Source: Liolophura sinensis (Eukaryota; Mollusca; Polyplacophora; Chitonida; Chitonidae). Taken from it: 64,000 nt of DNA. This document shows positions 11,799 to 25,700 of the stretch, in pieces. A program made the translations under genes and the position numbers. The stretch spans positions 19,957,808-20,021,807 of the forward strand of contig NC_088301.1 in the NCBI RefSeq assembly GCF_032854445.1. Direction: 5' to 3'. The notes under the pieces were generated by a model. That model ran no database searches and was not told the origin of the DNA. It saw only the letters and a list, made by a program, of their open reading frames with translations. Position 1 is the stretch's first letter. The number at the start of each line of letters is the position of its first letter.

Positions 11799-12680
11799 AT
11801 CTTATCCATAATTTCATTTCAAGCCTTTAAATTTTAATTTACAATGTTCTTTCTCTGTTTTCGCTCTTTTTAAAAGTTTGGCAGTAATATACCTGTGCTC
11901 ATACATGTAATTCTATCAAATTTGTTCTGCAGAATCTGACTGATTTGAGCACAGATTTGTTCCCTCTCACAAATTAATCACTAAAATCTTTTAGGCTAAA
12001 ATTTATTACATGCATGTTTCTGAGGATAAATTTGCAAAGCTAAAATTCTGTATTTTCTTGACATCTTGAACTGTACAGGTATCACTCATCATATTTCATG
12101 AAACGAATATGCAGTGATTTCAAATCGTATTGTTACATAATTGTAATATGTGTAAGTGTTGAGCAGAGTTCGTAATATAGGGATACACTTTAAAGGAACA
12201 TTTTTCTCGCATTTTATAAAGATGTGTTTTATCCCTAGCCCTAAGTGTAAAATTTTAAGTGTTCAAGGGGCCTACCTTTTGATTTTATAGCCTTAGAAGG
12301 TCCTTAGCAACATTTTGGTTGTTTGTTTCAAAAAGTATCTATGTAATACATTCTCCAAACTCTCTTCTAACCTTTTCAGTACATGCGTCTAAAACACCAA
12401 GAAAAGTTAAGGGAAGATGGCTTAAAATTTAAGGTTTAAGGTGTTTACTGTGGGATGTGAGGTCTCCAGCATATGTTGTCAAAAAGGGATATTCTGTGTA
12501 AAACGTTTTGTTGATTTTTTGTTTTTGTTGATGGGATCAGTTCTGATGAAGCAAAATGAAAATATTAATGAGAATTTAATGAAACTGCATACATCAATAT
12601 TTAAGACTTTCTCAATCATAGTTTGTTTTTCTTCATTTCTGTTATGACTCGTTAGTGGTAGACTACCAGTGATTTACCTC
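11799..12680 (+). other. TOPORS 3' UTR and flank
   Basis: AT-rich sequence after the stop codon, running to the assembly gap. No conserved structure or clear poly(A) signal was identified near the stop. Confidence 0.4.
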
Positions 12681-12880
12681 NNNNNNNNNNNNNNNNNNNN
12701 NNNNNNNNNNNNNNNNNNNNNNNNNNNNNNNNNNNNNNNNNNNNNNNNNNNNNNNNNNNNNNNNNNNNNNNNNNNNNNNNNNNNNNNNNNNNNNNNNNNN
12801 NNNNNNNNNNNNNNNNNNNNNNNNNNNNNNNNNNNNNNNNNNNNNNNNNNNNNNNNNNNNNNNNNNNNNNNNNNNNNNNN
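12681..12880. other. Assembly gap (200 N)
   Basis: Exactly 200 ambiguous bases, a round number typical of a scaffold gap. It cuts the left part of a MITE. Confidence 0.99.
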
Positions 12881-13024
12881 AATTATGAAAAATCGTCATT
12901 AAGATACGAGCTTCATAAAACTGTGAAATTATTTCTCTGCAACCTCATAGTTTTTCCCAGAATGTTTCGAAATATTGGTTTCAGAGACGGTTCAAAAGGT
13001 TCAAAAGGTTGAAGAATTAGGGTA
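12881..13024 (+). mobile_element. Palindromic MITE, right part
   Basis: Matches the copy at 29571-29796 from its middle to the right terminal inverted repeat, AAAGGTTGAAGAATTAGGGTA. The left end is lost in the N gap. Confidence 0.7.
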
Positions 13025-14096
13025 CTATTGTACACCTGGTAAAGCTGTTATTTATAGAAAGTCCACTTATTTCAATGAAGTGCATTTGTTTTTAAAAAGA
13101 AAAAATAGTTGTGTATAGTGGGGTTGTTCACAGGATACCAATGTTATTTCTAGCCACTATTATAGAATAGTCTTGGGGGGAATACTGTACATATCCATGT
13201 GTACATAGTTGTACAGTATTTGGAGAGGTCAGACAATGGAGTATGCATGTACATAGTCTATGCAGGAAAATCTGTCATTTCTGCAATAACATGATGGCAT
13301 TTCAACATTTGCCAACATTTATACTGTATATTTGAACAGTCATATCTTGATAATCTTGAGTAATTTTCACCAAAAATACATAATACAAGAGTCCCTTAAA
13401 TGGCCATAAATTTGTTTCATGCCCATTTTCCTGATTTTAAGAATTTTATTGATTTTAGAAAGGTGTTTTTTGAGGTCTGCTTGGAACATGGCATGATATT
13501 CTGCTGGAAAATTTTAAGTTTCAGCACCAGAAATAATATTTTGTGACATTTAATTGCCTCTAAAAATGCAGTTTTGTGGGCGAAATATTAGGTCATTTAG
13601 GGTATGTGTTCTTCAGGCATTTTTTTTTTTACCATTAAATATGATAAAGTGAACTTGCCACAATCAGGAACAGCAGACTGTCATATATGATTTATCAGAC
13701 ATTAGGGTACGATGACTCATTGGAACTACTTTTGTCATTGTTCGTTTCCACTGTCAATAACTTGTAATAGGAGATATGGTCAGAAATTTCAAGTTCTTGG
13801 ATCTCTGTAAAACACCATCAATCCATCTACAGCCGTCTAGAATGTACATACTTAATTTTGAGACTTTTAATTGAACATTGACTCTGGACTAGTTCAACCT
13901 CATAAGGGTAATTATTGTGCTGACTGTGATGACATATGGTTGCACATGGTCAGACGTTACATATGTATGTACAAATATACTACACAGATTTTTCAGTACA
14001 ATAAACTTAGGTGTGTATGAACATGTTTTAACAGACATCCCTTGTACTTATGAGTCAAGTCATGTGCAGTTCGTTTGGCTTATAATTTAGAGATAT
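13025..14096. other. Intergenic sequence, nothing recognised
   Basis: AT-rich sequence without long frames, splice-bounded exons or recognised dispersed repeats. Confidence 0.4.
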
Positions 14097-14312
14097 TTAT
14101 TTATTTTATTTGAGTTTTACGCCGTACACAAGAATATTTTGCATATACGATGGGAACCAGGCTCTGGGATACCCACGACCATCCACAGATTGCTGGAACA
14201 CCTTCCCATGTAGGACTGGAGAGGAAGCCAGCATGACCTGGACTTGAACTCAAAATGATTGCATTTTGTTACACGAGCAGGGTGACCACTCAGCCACAGA
14301 GGCCTGCTTATA
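14097..14312 (-). mobile_element. SINE, AATA-tail family, diverged near-complete copy
   Basis: Antisense orientation: TTTATT tail at 14097, then the body, then the tRNA-like head ending near AGCCACAGAGGCC. Divergence from the 31737 copy suggests an older insertion. Confidence 0.75.
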
Positions 14313-14854
14313 AGAGATAAGTCGTGTTATCATGGCTCTTGGTAAAAATATCCATGACTGGGTCAGAACATTGCTCTCTGGTAAAGCAGTTCAAACCCTA
14401 CCATATGCTCATTATTCATGTCACTTTTATAGTGTCAGTAAGCCATCAACAGTGCTCATGGGGCATTTGTGTTTTACAGGTCTGAAAGGTCATCAGTGTT
14501 TTGCCAAGTTTGGTGGTTTATTCCAGGTACTCCAATTTCATCCACCCATAAGTTTAACCAAGGTTGTATGTGTGAAAAAATTCTTGAGCATAGCATTAAA
14601 CAACAGTCAAATAAATGACTGACTGTCAGTGGAAAAGTTAAGATAACTTTTCTTGCCTTTTAAGGGAAATGCCAACCAAAGAATTTTGGCTTTACAGAAT
14701 ACTAAACATTCTCTGTGCTAATTTTCGAAAACTCTTCATACTAGCAGTATATGTTAAAATAACTCTGTGGATGTTCTTGTCTCGGGTCCTTCAATTTAGA
14801 CTAGTTGTACTGCCCTAATTTGGAGTCTTCTGGACACAGCTCAAGTTGTTTTGA

Positions 14855-16370
14855 GTAAGGTAGTTTGCTCAGGGCATGGTGAAATACTTGGGGCATGGTG
14901 GTTTACTCAGGGGATGGTGAATTACTCGGGGCTTGGTGTAGTGGGTGTGGTGTGGTTAGTTAGCTCAGGATATGCTTGCTTAGGGCATGATGGTTTACTT
15001 AGGGCATGGTGGTTTACTCAGGGCATGGTGGTTTACCTAGGGCATGGTGGTTTACCTAGGGCATGGTGGTTTACTTAGGGCATGGTGGTTTATTCATGGC
15101 ATGGTTATTTACTCAGGGTATGGTGGTTTGCTCAGGGCATGGTGGTTACTCAGGACATGGTGGTTTACTCAGGGCATGGTGGTTTACTCAATGCATAGTG
15201 GTTTACATGGGTGAGATGATTTACTTTGTGCATGATTGTTTCGAGTGGTGGTTTACTCTGGGCATGGTGATATAATCTGTTCAAGATGATTTACTTGAAG
15301 CATGGTGGTTTACTCAGGGTGTGATTGTTTACTCACGGCATCATTGTTTACTCAACAGACAGTTTACATGGTTGTTCATTCAGGACATGGTAGTATACTC
15401 ATGGCGTGGTGTATTAGGTGTGGAGTGGTTAGCTGAAGATATGCTTACTTAGGTATGGTGGTGTACTCAAGGTGCATTGGTTACTCAGGGTGCTGTGGTG
15501 TACTCGGCATGGTGGTTTACTCAGGACACGAGTTACTCAGGGCATGGTGGTTTACTTAGGGCACGGAGATTTACTCCGGGCATGATAGTTCTCTCAGGGT
15601 ATGGTGGTTTACTCCTGGCATGGTGGTTTACTCAGGGCAAGGCGAGTTACTTAGTGCATGGTGATTTACTCAGGGTATGGTAATTTACTCAGGACACAGT
15701 GCTTTACTCAGGACATTGTGATTTACTCAGGGTATGTTTGGTTTACTCAGGGCACAGGTTTATGGAGGGCACAGTGATTTACACTGGCATGGTGGTTTAC
15801 TCGGGTACGGTGGTTTACTCAGGGCATTGATTTAATCAGGGTATGGTGGTTTACTCAGGGTACGGGTTTATGCAGGGCACAGTGATTTACTCAGGGCATA
15901 GTGGTTTACTCAGAGCACAGTGATTTACTCCAGGTATGGGGGTTTACTCAGGGCATGGTGGTTTACTCAGGGCACGGTGGTTTACTCAGGGCAAAGTGGT
16001 TTACTCAGGGCACAGTGGTTTACTCAGGGCACAGTGATTTACTCTGGGTATGGTGGTTTACTCAGGGCACAGTGGTTTTCTCATGGCACAGTGGTTTATT
16101 CGGGGCATGGTGGCTTACTCAGGGCATGGTGGTTTACTCAGGGTACAGTGATTTACTCTGGGTATGGTGGTTTACTCAGGGCAAAGTGGTGTACTTAGGG
16201 CATGGTGGTTTAATCAGGGCATGGTGTATTTCTTAGGGCACGGTGGTGTACTTAGGGCATGGTGGTTTACTCAGGGCATGGTGTATTTCTTAGGGCATGG
16301 TGGTTTACTCAGGATATGTTTATTTATTCAGGGTGGTTGACTCAGAGCATGGTGGTTTACTCTCTATGAT
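14855..16370 (+). repeat. 19-bp minisatellite array
   Basis: About 75 units of a 19-bp sequence (consensus GTTTACTCAGGGCATGGTG), covering 1.5 kb with clear sub-variants (GGGCACAGTG, GGGTATGGTG, GGGTACAGTG). Because 19 is not divisible by three, long open frames with a 19-residue period arise in it; these are not genes. The array lies between the convergent TOPORS and AP1M1 genes. Confidence 0.95.
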
Positions 16371-17380
16371 TTTGCAGCATATCATACATGTAGCTATTGC
16401 TTGATTTCTATAAAAAATGACTGAGTTCTTTGAATGTTGCCTAACGCCACACTCAAGAATTTTTCATGAATTATATGGCAGTTAGTTACACGGGTGGAAG
16501 AAACTGAAACTGAGTCCTCGCTGTAAACCACTGACCTGGTGAGCTACAGACAAACTTTCCCTATGGGACATGCAAAAATAAACGTACCATACTGGTGGAA
16601 AACAAGTGGTTTTCTACACTTGTGGTTTTCTGCACTTGTTTTCACTCTTGTTTTCATCACTGGAGTGCGCATATGGTCATATGAGGCCTTAGTAAGGCCT
16701 TACTAAGGACAATGAGAACGGGGCAATGCACAAATTCTCAGTCCAAGGCCAAAACTGAACCTTTATCTTGAAAGACAAGTACCATTTGGCCACAATCCGC
16801 TCTTCGTTTCCAAGCTGAATAAACTGGTTCCCACGACAATTCAATTTGTGGATTCATCAATAGTCTTTAAAGAAGATGAAGTACTCATATGGACATGTTG
16901 TTTTTAACTCCATACCAGTAATTTTCCTCCCAGAACATTTTGTGATGGAGCTTATTAGCTGGGGATTTGAACCAATAATTTCTGATCTACCACTATACTA
17001 TTGAGAAATTCCCAAATTAGCATAGCACAATTATCACCTAGCTACATGTACTTGAAACCCTAGTTATCATAGTCACGCCCTTGTGACTTCCCAGGAAAAG
17101 AGAGTCTATCACACACAGGTTCTGCTAAAGCATCAAGCATTGCTATTTAACCCACCCCAGCACCAAAAGTGACAGTGCTTACCAGCTGGGGTTTTGAGCC
17201 AGTGATCTCTGGATTTTTGAGTCCATGCTTTTATCACTAAAGGAAAATTTCCACCAGCCTGGATGAAGAAAACCCTTATATATCACCCTGTTTCAATATT
17301 ACGTAAATATTATTTTGATAGTTTTGAAAATTGCAAGCAAATGGTTCAGAAATCAATCTGTAACTTATTGATGTTTATCC
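16371..17380. other. Intergenic stretch, nothing clearly recognised
   Basis: Contains short inverted motifs (for example near 16600-16700) but no exon and no member of the SINE families described here. Confidence 0.35.
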
Positions 17381-17512
17381 TAAATCTTCAACCTTTTCAA
17401 CCACCTCTGTCACCAATATTTTGGGTGATTCATGCGGTGTAGAAAGATAATTAGTACAGTTTTATGAAACTGAAAAAAAAAGTGATTTAGTGGTTGAAAA
17501 GACTGAAGATCT
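17381..17512. mobile_element. Short palindromic MITE
   Basis: About 130 bp with 20-bp terminal inverted repeats: ATCTTCAACCTTTTCAACC at left and GTGGTTGAAAAGACTGAAGA at right. Same TIR as the other MITEs in this window. Confidence 0.75.
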
Positions 17513-19743
17513 ACAATACATGTATATACATTTATCAGTACGGTATATGAAAAGATAAGCAATGAAGAAAAGGTCCATCCAGGTACATTTAAGTCTTCCG
17601 GAGAAGATGTGTATTCAAGAGCAACTATTACATACATGTATACATATACAACAATATAATTTATACAAATACCTCTTCGTTCCCTTTTTTTTTAAACAAA
17701 ATAATGGTAAGCAATACAATTAATGTTTCATACACAGAGGCCTACACATTCCACAAGGGACATAAATGCCAAATTTGGAAATTCCTTCCAAGATGCCAAA
17801 ATCATTCCAACAAGGTATTCAATGCTTTTCATAGGGTTAATTTTTTGCTAAATGACCTAATTTGGATAATTATTTACATACATTTTAGAAATATTATACC
17901 TGTGTAGATCATGAAAAAATGTATAAGAGGTATGTCAATGCCTAGCTTGTTATCTCCCCTGTATTTCACTGAGGAATTTGTATATATTTATAAGATAGTT
18001 GTTTAACTATCGTTTAAGAATCAATACAGACTTGAATTTTTATCTGAGACCATCACAACTGGTCGAGTTCAATTTATCTGACATGCAACAACTTGGACCG
18101 GGGTGTATTTCAGGTAAGTGCAACAGGGGAGATAACTCTGAAAAAAGTCAAAGCAACAGGGGAGATAACTGATAAAAGTCAACTGGCACCCAATGTCAGA
18201 TACCAGCACATCCTATCCCAGTCACTTCATAAAATTGGACCATGATGTTGAACATGTCAGCATGTTATTTATTATCTTTCATGAAGAAACATCACAATCT
18301 GGCACACTGCAAACCAGCAGGCTAACAGTTCACACACAAAAAGACTTCTGATTACTGGCTCATTCCTTGAAACATGCTTATACCTCTGGGGTAAGGGTGG
18401 GGATGGGAAGGGCTACATTTGGTTAAAAAAAGCAAAAACAAATACTAACTAAGACTTTGCAGGCGTGGGATAGTGGAAGGCCAGGCTCTACATCACATCC
18501 TTTTAGTATCTCATTAACACCAGTGATCGTCAGCATAAGAATCTAGATTTCCTCTTTTTTTATTGTGACAAAGGTAACTTGAGGAGGCAGATTTGAAGAC
18601 ATCAGATTTTGCAGGATGCCATGAGATTACTATTCAGTGTATCACATTTATAATTTGCAAGATTTTAGAGTAAATCCTTCATTTCTTTATGCCAAAAAGT
18701 GGACTTTTTCTTAAAAAAGCCTAAATAGGAACATTGCGCCAGTAGAAATTGCATCATTATGATGTGAACAGGGTAAAAAAAAAAAAAGACGTACAGCATA
18801 CTCTCTTCTAGACGTTAAACTTATCATTTAAGGTGAAATCAGCAACACCTCACACAAAAAAGACTGCCATTCATCCACTTGTCAACAAGTAAAGTGAAGT
18901 GATAAGGTAGTTAGGTACACCTAGCATGCGTAGGTGCATGATCATGCTTCTTACTGATATTGGGATGGTGTAGAATTGCCAAATCTTTGCCAATCAATCA
19001 AATACTGGAATAAAAAACATAATACTTCATACCTACACAAAACTCAAACTTTACACCACTAAACCTTAATTAAAATCTGCTGTTCAAAAGCATTAGTTCC
19101 TTCCCTGGCATGATTACGGTGCCCTACCCCGGTCTTCCTTCTTTCTTCTCACGGCCTGTTTCATCTCAAAATCTCGTATGAATTACAGTTCACCAGAGAC
19201 AATGGAATGGCTAAATATTCAAAATGATTGAAATGGCACTGGTTGACTAAGCTTTGTTAAAAATTGAATTCAAAATTTTTTCGACCATCTCATGTATGTT
19301 ATACTAAGACAAATGTGTTCAAATTTCAACTTTTAATCACGCGGACACAACTTTTTGTTAGTAGCAGATAGATGTCTTTAGAAAGATACTTGCACACTGA
19401 ACTATCTAATCCTGAACTATGTTCAAAAATAAAGCGACAGCTTACGATTTTGACAGGCTTGAGCTTCATTGTACAGCTTTTAATTTTTATTGTCCAGAGC
19501 TATTTTTCCAACCTTGCTGGAAATGTCTTGCTTTTAAAACCACAATTTATTTTTCTTTCTGAATTATCCTACCTTACAGCTTTAAATAAAATACACTCAC
19601 CATACTCTGACAATAATCAGGCTTTACCGAACTTTTGTTTCAATATGATTGGAACACTGATCATGAATCAGTACAACTATAATGCCACTGAGTCCAACTG
19701 CAAGATGGAGATAATTGGTGTTAGAGAGTTCAGCCAAGGGACA
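17513..19743. other. Probable AP1M1 3' UTR region plus intergenic DNA
   Basis: On the minus strand this follows the AP1M1 stop. An AATAAA on the minus strand at about 18559-18564 is one possible poly(A) signal. A plus-strand 142-codon frame (19372-19800) overlaps the last AP1M1 exon in antisense and is not a gene. Confidence 0.35.
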
Positions 19744-22700
19744 TTACTGTGTCCTCAGCTGGTAGTCCCCATTCTGTGTGATGTAACGGACCCAGGGTAG
19801 AGCCTGGTAACCACTCTTCTCAATGATCTTCAGATACCTCACCTGGAAAAACAAATCACTCTGTGCACTTACTGTAATTCTTCAACCTTTTCACATGTTT
19901 GCAAGGTTATTATTCAAGCATTCTTCAACCTTTTCACATGTTTGCAAGGTTATTATTCAAGCATTCTTCAACCTTTTCACATGTTTGCAAGGTTATTATT
20001 CAAGCATATTATTACGGCTTTATTCTGTGTGGAGTGATACGACTATACTTTTGGAGAACCCCTGAAATCGCTGACATGAACTCATAGCAACTGCATTGGT
20101 GAGAGGTTCTTGTGTCACTGTGCTGTCACAGGGGTTCTGTCCTTGCTGTGAGTATGATAATATGGTTACTTGTATTTTGGTGACCATCTTGACAAGATTT
20201 TCTTCATATTTTTGGTGGAAGAAACTTTCAAGCCCATAAAACTTTAGATTTATAAAAGACAGATTTTCCTTTCATTTGACTGTGGGCCACAGATTTATTT
20301 GAAAACAAAAGTAAACAAAATTGTTTTCACATGTTGTAGAAAAAGAAATCAACAATAAAAAAAAATCACTTTATCAAATTCTATGGATAAGCTGTCTCTT
20401 CAGACTGGGTATGACCAATTAATTGCAGGATCAGTGAGCACGAGGCAGAACAATTAACAACAGCTAGATTTGAGCTTGGGACCTAACTGAATCAGGTCTA
20501 AATCAGCTGTGGCGGCAACAACAATGCCATAGTTGAATGAGACATTATAAGTCAAGGAAAGCAGCTACTTTTCAAATGTTCAAGTACATGGGAAGGTGTG
20601 CCAGCAACCTGCAGATAGTTGTGGGTTCCCCCGGGCTCAGCCCAGTTGCCTCCCGCCACGGCCACCATCTTATAAGTGAATTATTCTTGAGTACGGCATA
20701 AAACACCAATCAAATAAATAAATAAATTAATCAAATTTCTTTGCCTTTGTCTCCTTCGCATTTTCTTTAAATGTATAAATGGCACTGTCTATAAACAGAA
20801 CCATATGCACAAAATCATACATGGTTAATACATCGAAAGAAAGTTCTTATGCTTGCAAACTTGACTGTTAGAGTTCTTAATGTAATTTTATAGCAAGCTA
20901 GTACTCAACCACATCTGAGTGCAGAATGGTGCGTGCACATATATTGATATGATGTGGTGAAAATATTTGAGTAATTTATTTCATACATACCTGTATTCCA
21001 GACACTGTGAAGTATGGAATCTCAAACTTGACATGGATAGGGGGTTTGCCTTCAGTGTCCTCAGCTACCACACTGGGCAGGCCAAAATGGGCTCTCATCA
21101 GGTACTCCTTACCTCCCTGCGAGAACAGACACACCTGACTGTTTACACCTGACAACTTACTACTGTATCTTTCAGCAGACCAAAGTGAGCTCTCACTAGT
21201 CTATCTCTGGGAGAACAGACACACCTGACAACTTACTATTGCATCTTTGGGCAGATTAAAGCAAGCTCTCAACAAGTTACGCCTCACTCCTTACCTCCCT
21301 GAGAACACACACACCAGACTGTTTACACCTGACAACTTACTGGTGTATCTTACGGCAGACCAAAGTGAGCTCTCATCAGGTTACCTTCCTGTGAGAACAG
21401 ACACACCTGTTTACACCTGACAACTTACTACTGTACACACCTGTTTACACCTGACAACTTACTACTGTATCTTTCAGCAGACCAAAGTGAGCTCTCACTA
21501 GTCTATCTCTGGGAGAACAGACACACCTGACAACTTACTATTGCATCTTTGGGCAGATTAAAGCGAGCTCTCAACAAGTTACGCCTCACTCCTTACCTCC
21601 CTGAGAACACACACACCAGACTGTTTACACCTGACAACTTACTGGTGTATCTTACGGCAGACCAAAGTGAGCTCTCATCAGGTTACCTTCCTGTGAGAAC
21701 AGACCACACCTGTTTACACCTGACAATCTTACTACTGTACACACCTGTTTACACCTGACAACTTACTACTGTATCTGGGCAGACCAAAGTGAGCTCTCAT
21801 CAGGCTACCTTCCTGAGAGAACAGACACACCTGTATACACATGACAACTACTGTATCCATAGCCATCACACTAGCGCAGGTCACAGTTAACCACTTAACC
21901 CTGTGCACTTTCTCATGGAGCCATTGCAATAGTACTGAGTACACTTTGACAGAAAAGAGATTCACACTTATGAACACACAAGAATGGAACAATGACTAGG
22001 TACAATAATTAAACCTAAGAAAGGATGGAAGGACTTCCCCTACACAACTTCATAACAGGAAGGCATTTAACACTTTATACTCCATTCAAAAGAATCAATA
22101 CACCAACGGTGTTCAACTCTATCATTATTGTATAAGACAACTTTACCAAAACAGAATTCCACACTATAGAAGGGAACAACCTTAGGTCATTACACCAGAA
22201 TTTATGTCTTGCCACATCATCAAAATTTACAAGGAATAATTAATCATAGAACAGCAACATACAGGAAATGAAACTACATCAAAATTCCAGAGATTCAATA
22301 TGGCTCTCTGTCCATAGTAAACTTACAGGGAATGACTTGATTGTCCATATAACGAGCTTTGATCTGGGGCATATTTACAGCTTCCCACTGTTGTCTTGAA
22401 TTTCGGTGAATCAGCGTCAGGGGGGACAGGAATGATAATCTCTACGTTGTTCGCAGTCGAACGGCGCTTGAACTGACTCTTGGCCTGAAATGATAAAGAC
22501 AAAAACTATTCATTATTCACTTCAACACACAGTTAGATAATATTTTATTTTATTTATTTTTTTTTTTTTTAAAGAACTATAGCATTCCAGACAACTGAAC
22601 CTGAGAATCTACATGATTTTTTATTTGACTTTGTTTACTGTCACACTCAGAGAAAGTTTTCACATGTAAGATGGCACTAAATTTCATGTGTGGAGGAAAC

Positions 22701-25700
22701 CAGACTGATTGGTGTAAACCCTCCACCTTTGGCAAGTAACTGATGACCTTTCCTCACAGGTATCCTTCAATGAAGGTTTAGACTCATCAAACAGTTAAAC
22801 AAGAGTTGTTAACTACTTGTAGTCCTCAAGGACCCCATGAACCTTGAGAGTTGGGTAACAGTCCCAGTGACGTTGTTTTCAGCAATACAATGCAGTATTA
22901 TCAGTCCAAATACCTTGATCATGTACTCCACTCTGCTGTGAGCATGTCTCTCTATCACAGACTCCACCCAGATCAACGGCTGACCTAAAGTAAAAAATAA
23001 AAGGACTTAAAAGTGAAGAAGAAAAGGTTTTAGACCTGAAACTGAACGTTATTAGAGCCAAAACATGCTGATGATTGTGCTATGTTTTTCTGCTATTTTG
23101 TTTACTTTCTTGATGAAGAGCAAAACTTACGTCATGGCTCTATAAGCTGGAAAAAAAAAAAAAAGAAAAAAAAAAAAAAAAATCACATTATTCTGGAAGA
23201 TACATGCAAGTTAGCATCTTGACGTCTATGAACCTCTCTATAAAGGGCGAACAGCTTACATGTGTGTTCAGTCGATATGCCATAAGCTCAAACTCTCCGT
23301 CTGGCGGAATGAAGGAAATGGTTTCGATCGTTTTCAAAACGAGACAAACGCACACACTGGTGGAATTTCACATCTTCTAGCTCTACAGACTTACTCTTGC
23401 CCACCTGCAAATGAGAACAGCATTTCAGTTTTGGGCCAGAATCTCATAAAATTTATCGTAAGAAATACATTCAAAGAAAGTATTTACAACATTATACATT
23501 TCTATTTATTTATATATTGGATTGGTTTCTTACGCCGTACCCAAAAATATGTCACTTATCCAACAGCAGCCAGCATTATGGTGGGAGGAAACCGGACAGA
23601 GCACGGGGGAAACCCACGACCATCCTCAGGTTGTTGACAGACCTTCCCACGTATGGTTGGAGAGGAAGACAACAAGAGCTGGACTTGTATACATTTCCAA
23701 CACACACTGATGGAAGAATAGCTTAGATTTGGTAGAAAGGTTACCAAAGAGCTCACCTGTAGGAAACACATCAATGCAAACCACAACCCAATACATAAAG
23801 TACTGAAATTGCGAAGTTGGTAATTTATGGTAATTGATATGTACAAAGAGAACCAGAAATCTACATTGTGTCATTGTGCTTTATATGCATGTAAATCTTC
23901 AGGTTAATACATGCTATGCTTTTTTATGTACTACCCCTAACATTATGTTTAACATTCAATTTAATACAGAATACATTAAATCAGGAATTCAGCAATTTAG
24001 GGTATTTAATGTGTATACACTGAATCAACGATGGAATATTCCCCTCGTGTTATTGTGCTCACATGTGAGCAAACCCTAATCTCAATTCCTACAGTACTTT
24101 TTAAGATACCACCCCTAACATTTAAACTTGAAGAGATGGACATACATGTATATGTGATGGATGTGGTGCATGTCCATGTAGGTGATAGAACAACAACATA
24201 ACGATAATAATAATAAGTCAAGGCATCAACACATAAATGTAAAATGTTTCACAAGCTTTCTGGCCACATGCGGGGATCATTATCAAACATTATTATTATA
24301 ACGACTCTTAATTAATTTAATGACATTATTGTGAAACCTGTTACATTTACATGGTGATGCTGTGACTTCATTATTATTATTACTGAACCCAGCTACAACT
24401 ATGACTTCATTTCCGGCCACACGTGGGAAGGTCTAACAGCAACCTGTGAATGATGGTGGGTTTCCCCGTGCTCTGCCTGGTTTCCTTCCACCATAATGCT
24501 GACTGCCGTATTACAAGTGAAATATTCTTGAGAACGGCGCAAAACACCAATTAAATAAATTAAACAAATACAACTATGAGTCTTAAGCAGTAAATAACAT
24601 AATGATCCTAATGTTAACAAACAATGACAATGAGGCAGAGGTGTGCTGTTGCTATCTGGCAAAATATATATGGTACGTTTGCATCCTTTATATTAACCAA
24701 GTTTCATCACATTCACATCCACCATATGGTGTTAGTGTTGACTGCCACGTTTATTAAAAAACATCCCGAAACAACTGAAACTAAGCCAAAATGTGTTGGT
24801 CTTGCCCTTTAAAATACAAGAAAAATAAAACATAGTCTCATAGCCCATAAACATGTTTTTTTTTTTTCTTCAGGAAAAATTCAATTTCCTGAATTTGAAT
24901 GTGAAGAATTATCACAGGAGGGAGTTGCTCTAAATATAACACACATAAATACTACACAGCTGAATCCATTTAATAATATGCACAAAAACTGATGCTATCT
25001 TGATACTGTATGTAAAGGTATCTTTGTGTGAAGAGAGAAATTTTAACATACCTCATTTCTTTAGATTAATATTCCACAAGAAACTAATTTACTGATTGAT
25101 GTCTAGCATTGCATTCAGGAAGAATTATGAAACTGATAGATGTTCATCATTGTATTAAGAGGGAATGATGAGACTGGTTAACTCACTGGTGTTTGAATTC
25201 ATTTTCAGATGGAATGGAATGACTGATGTTCAACAATGTTTAACTGATGTCTAATGTCAAATTTAGGAGTAATGATCAAACTGATTGATTTACTTATTTA
25301 TTTATTTGACATTTACATCGTACTCAAGGATATTTCACTTACTGAAATCTTCAACCTTTTTAAGACCTAAGGTGCTTCAGAATGTTTCAAAATATTGGTC
25401 ACAGAGGCCGTTGAAAAGGTTTAAGAATTAGGGTATATGACAGCAGCCAGTGTCATGGTGAGTGGAAAACTTGCAGGTTGCCGGCACACAGTCCCACGTA
25501 TGACCGGAGTCAGCCAGTATGAGCAGGGCTTAAAGTCACAGTGATCGCATTGGTGAGAGTTCCTGTGTCAGAGAGGATATGTGGGCCCTAGACTGACCGA
25601 CCGACCGAGTGAGTGAGTGATGTCTGACATCATAATGAGGAGGAATGACAAGCTGTACTTACGTCCAGTACTCTCAAAGAGAACTTTATCGTTAAGCCCA

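Larger units (their letters stand above)
25080..25660 (-). repeat. Degenerate tandem repeats next to AP1M1 exon 6 donor
   Basis: About five diverged units of 50-60 bp built around AGGAGGAATGACAAACTGAT-type sequence and ATGTCTGACATC. The last unit lies about 10 bases inside the intron after the exon 6 donor (25662). A SINE has split the array. Confidence 0.55.

Noticed and set aside
14851-16236. Several long frames with a repeating GHGGLLRAWWFTQ-type peptide
   Set aside because: A 19-bp period without stops gives open frames by itself; the peptide repeats every 19 residues exactly as that predicts.
19372-19800. 142-codon plus-strand frame with hydrophobic stretches
   Set aside because: It overlaps the last AP1M1 exon in antisense and otherwise lies in AT-rich 3' UTR sequence.
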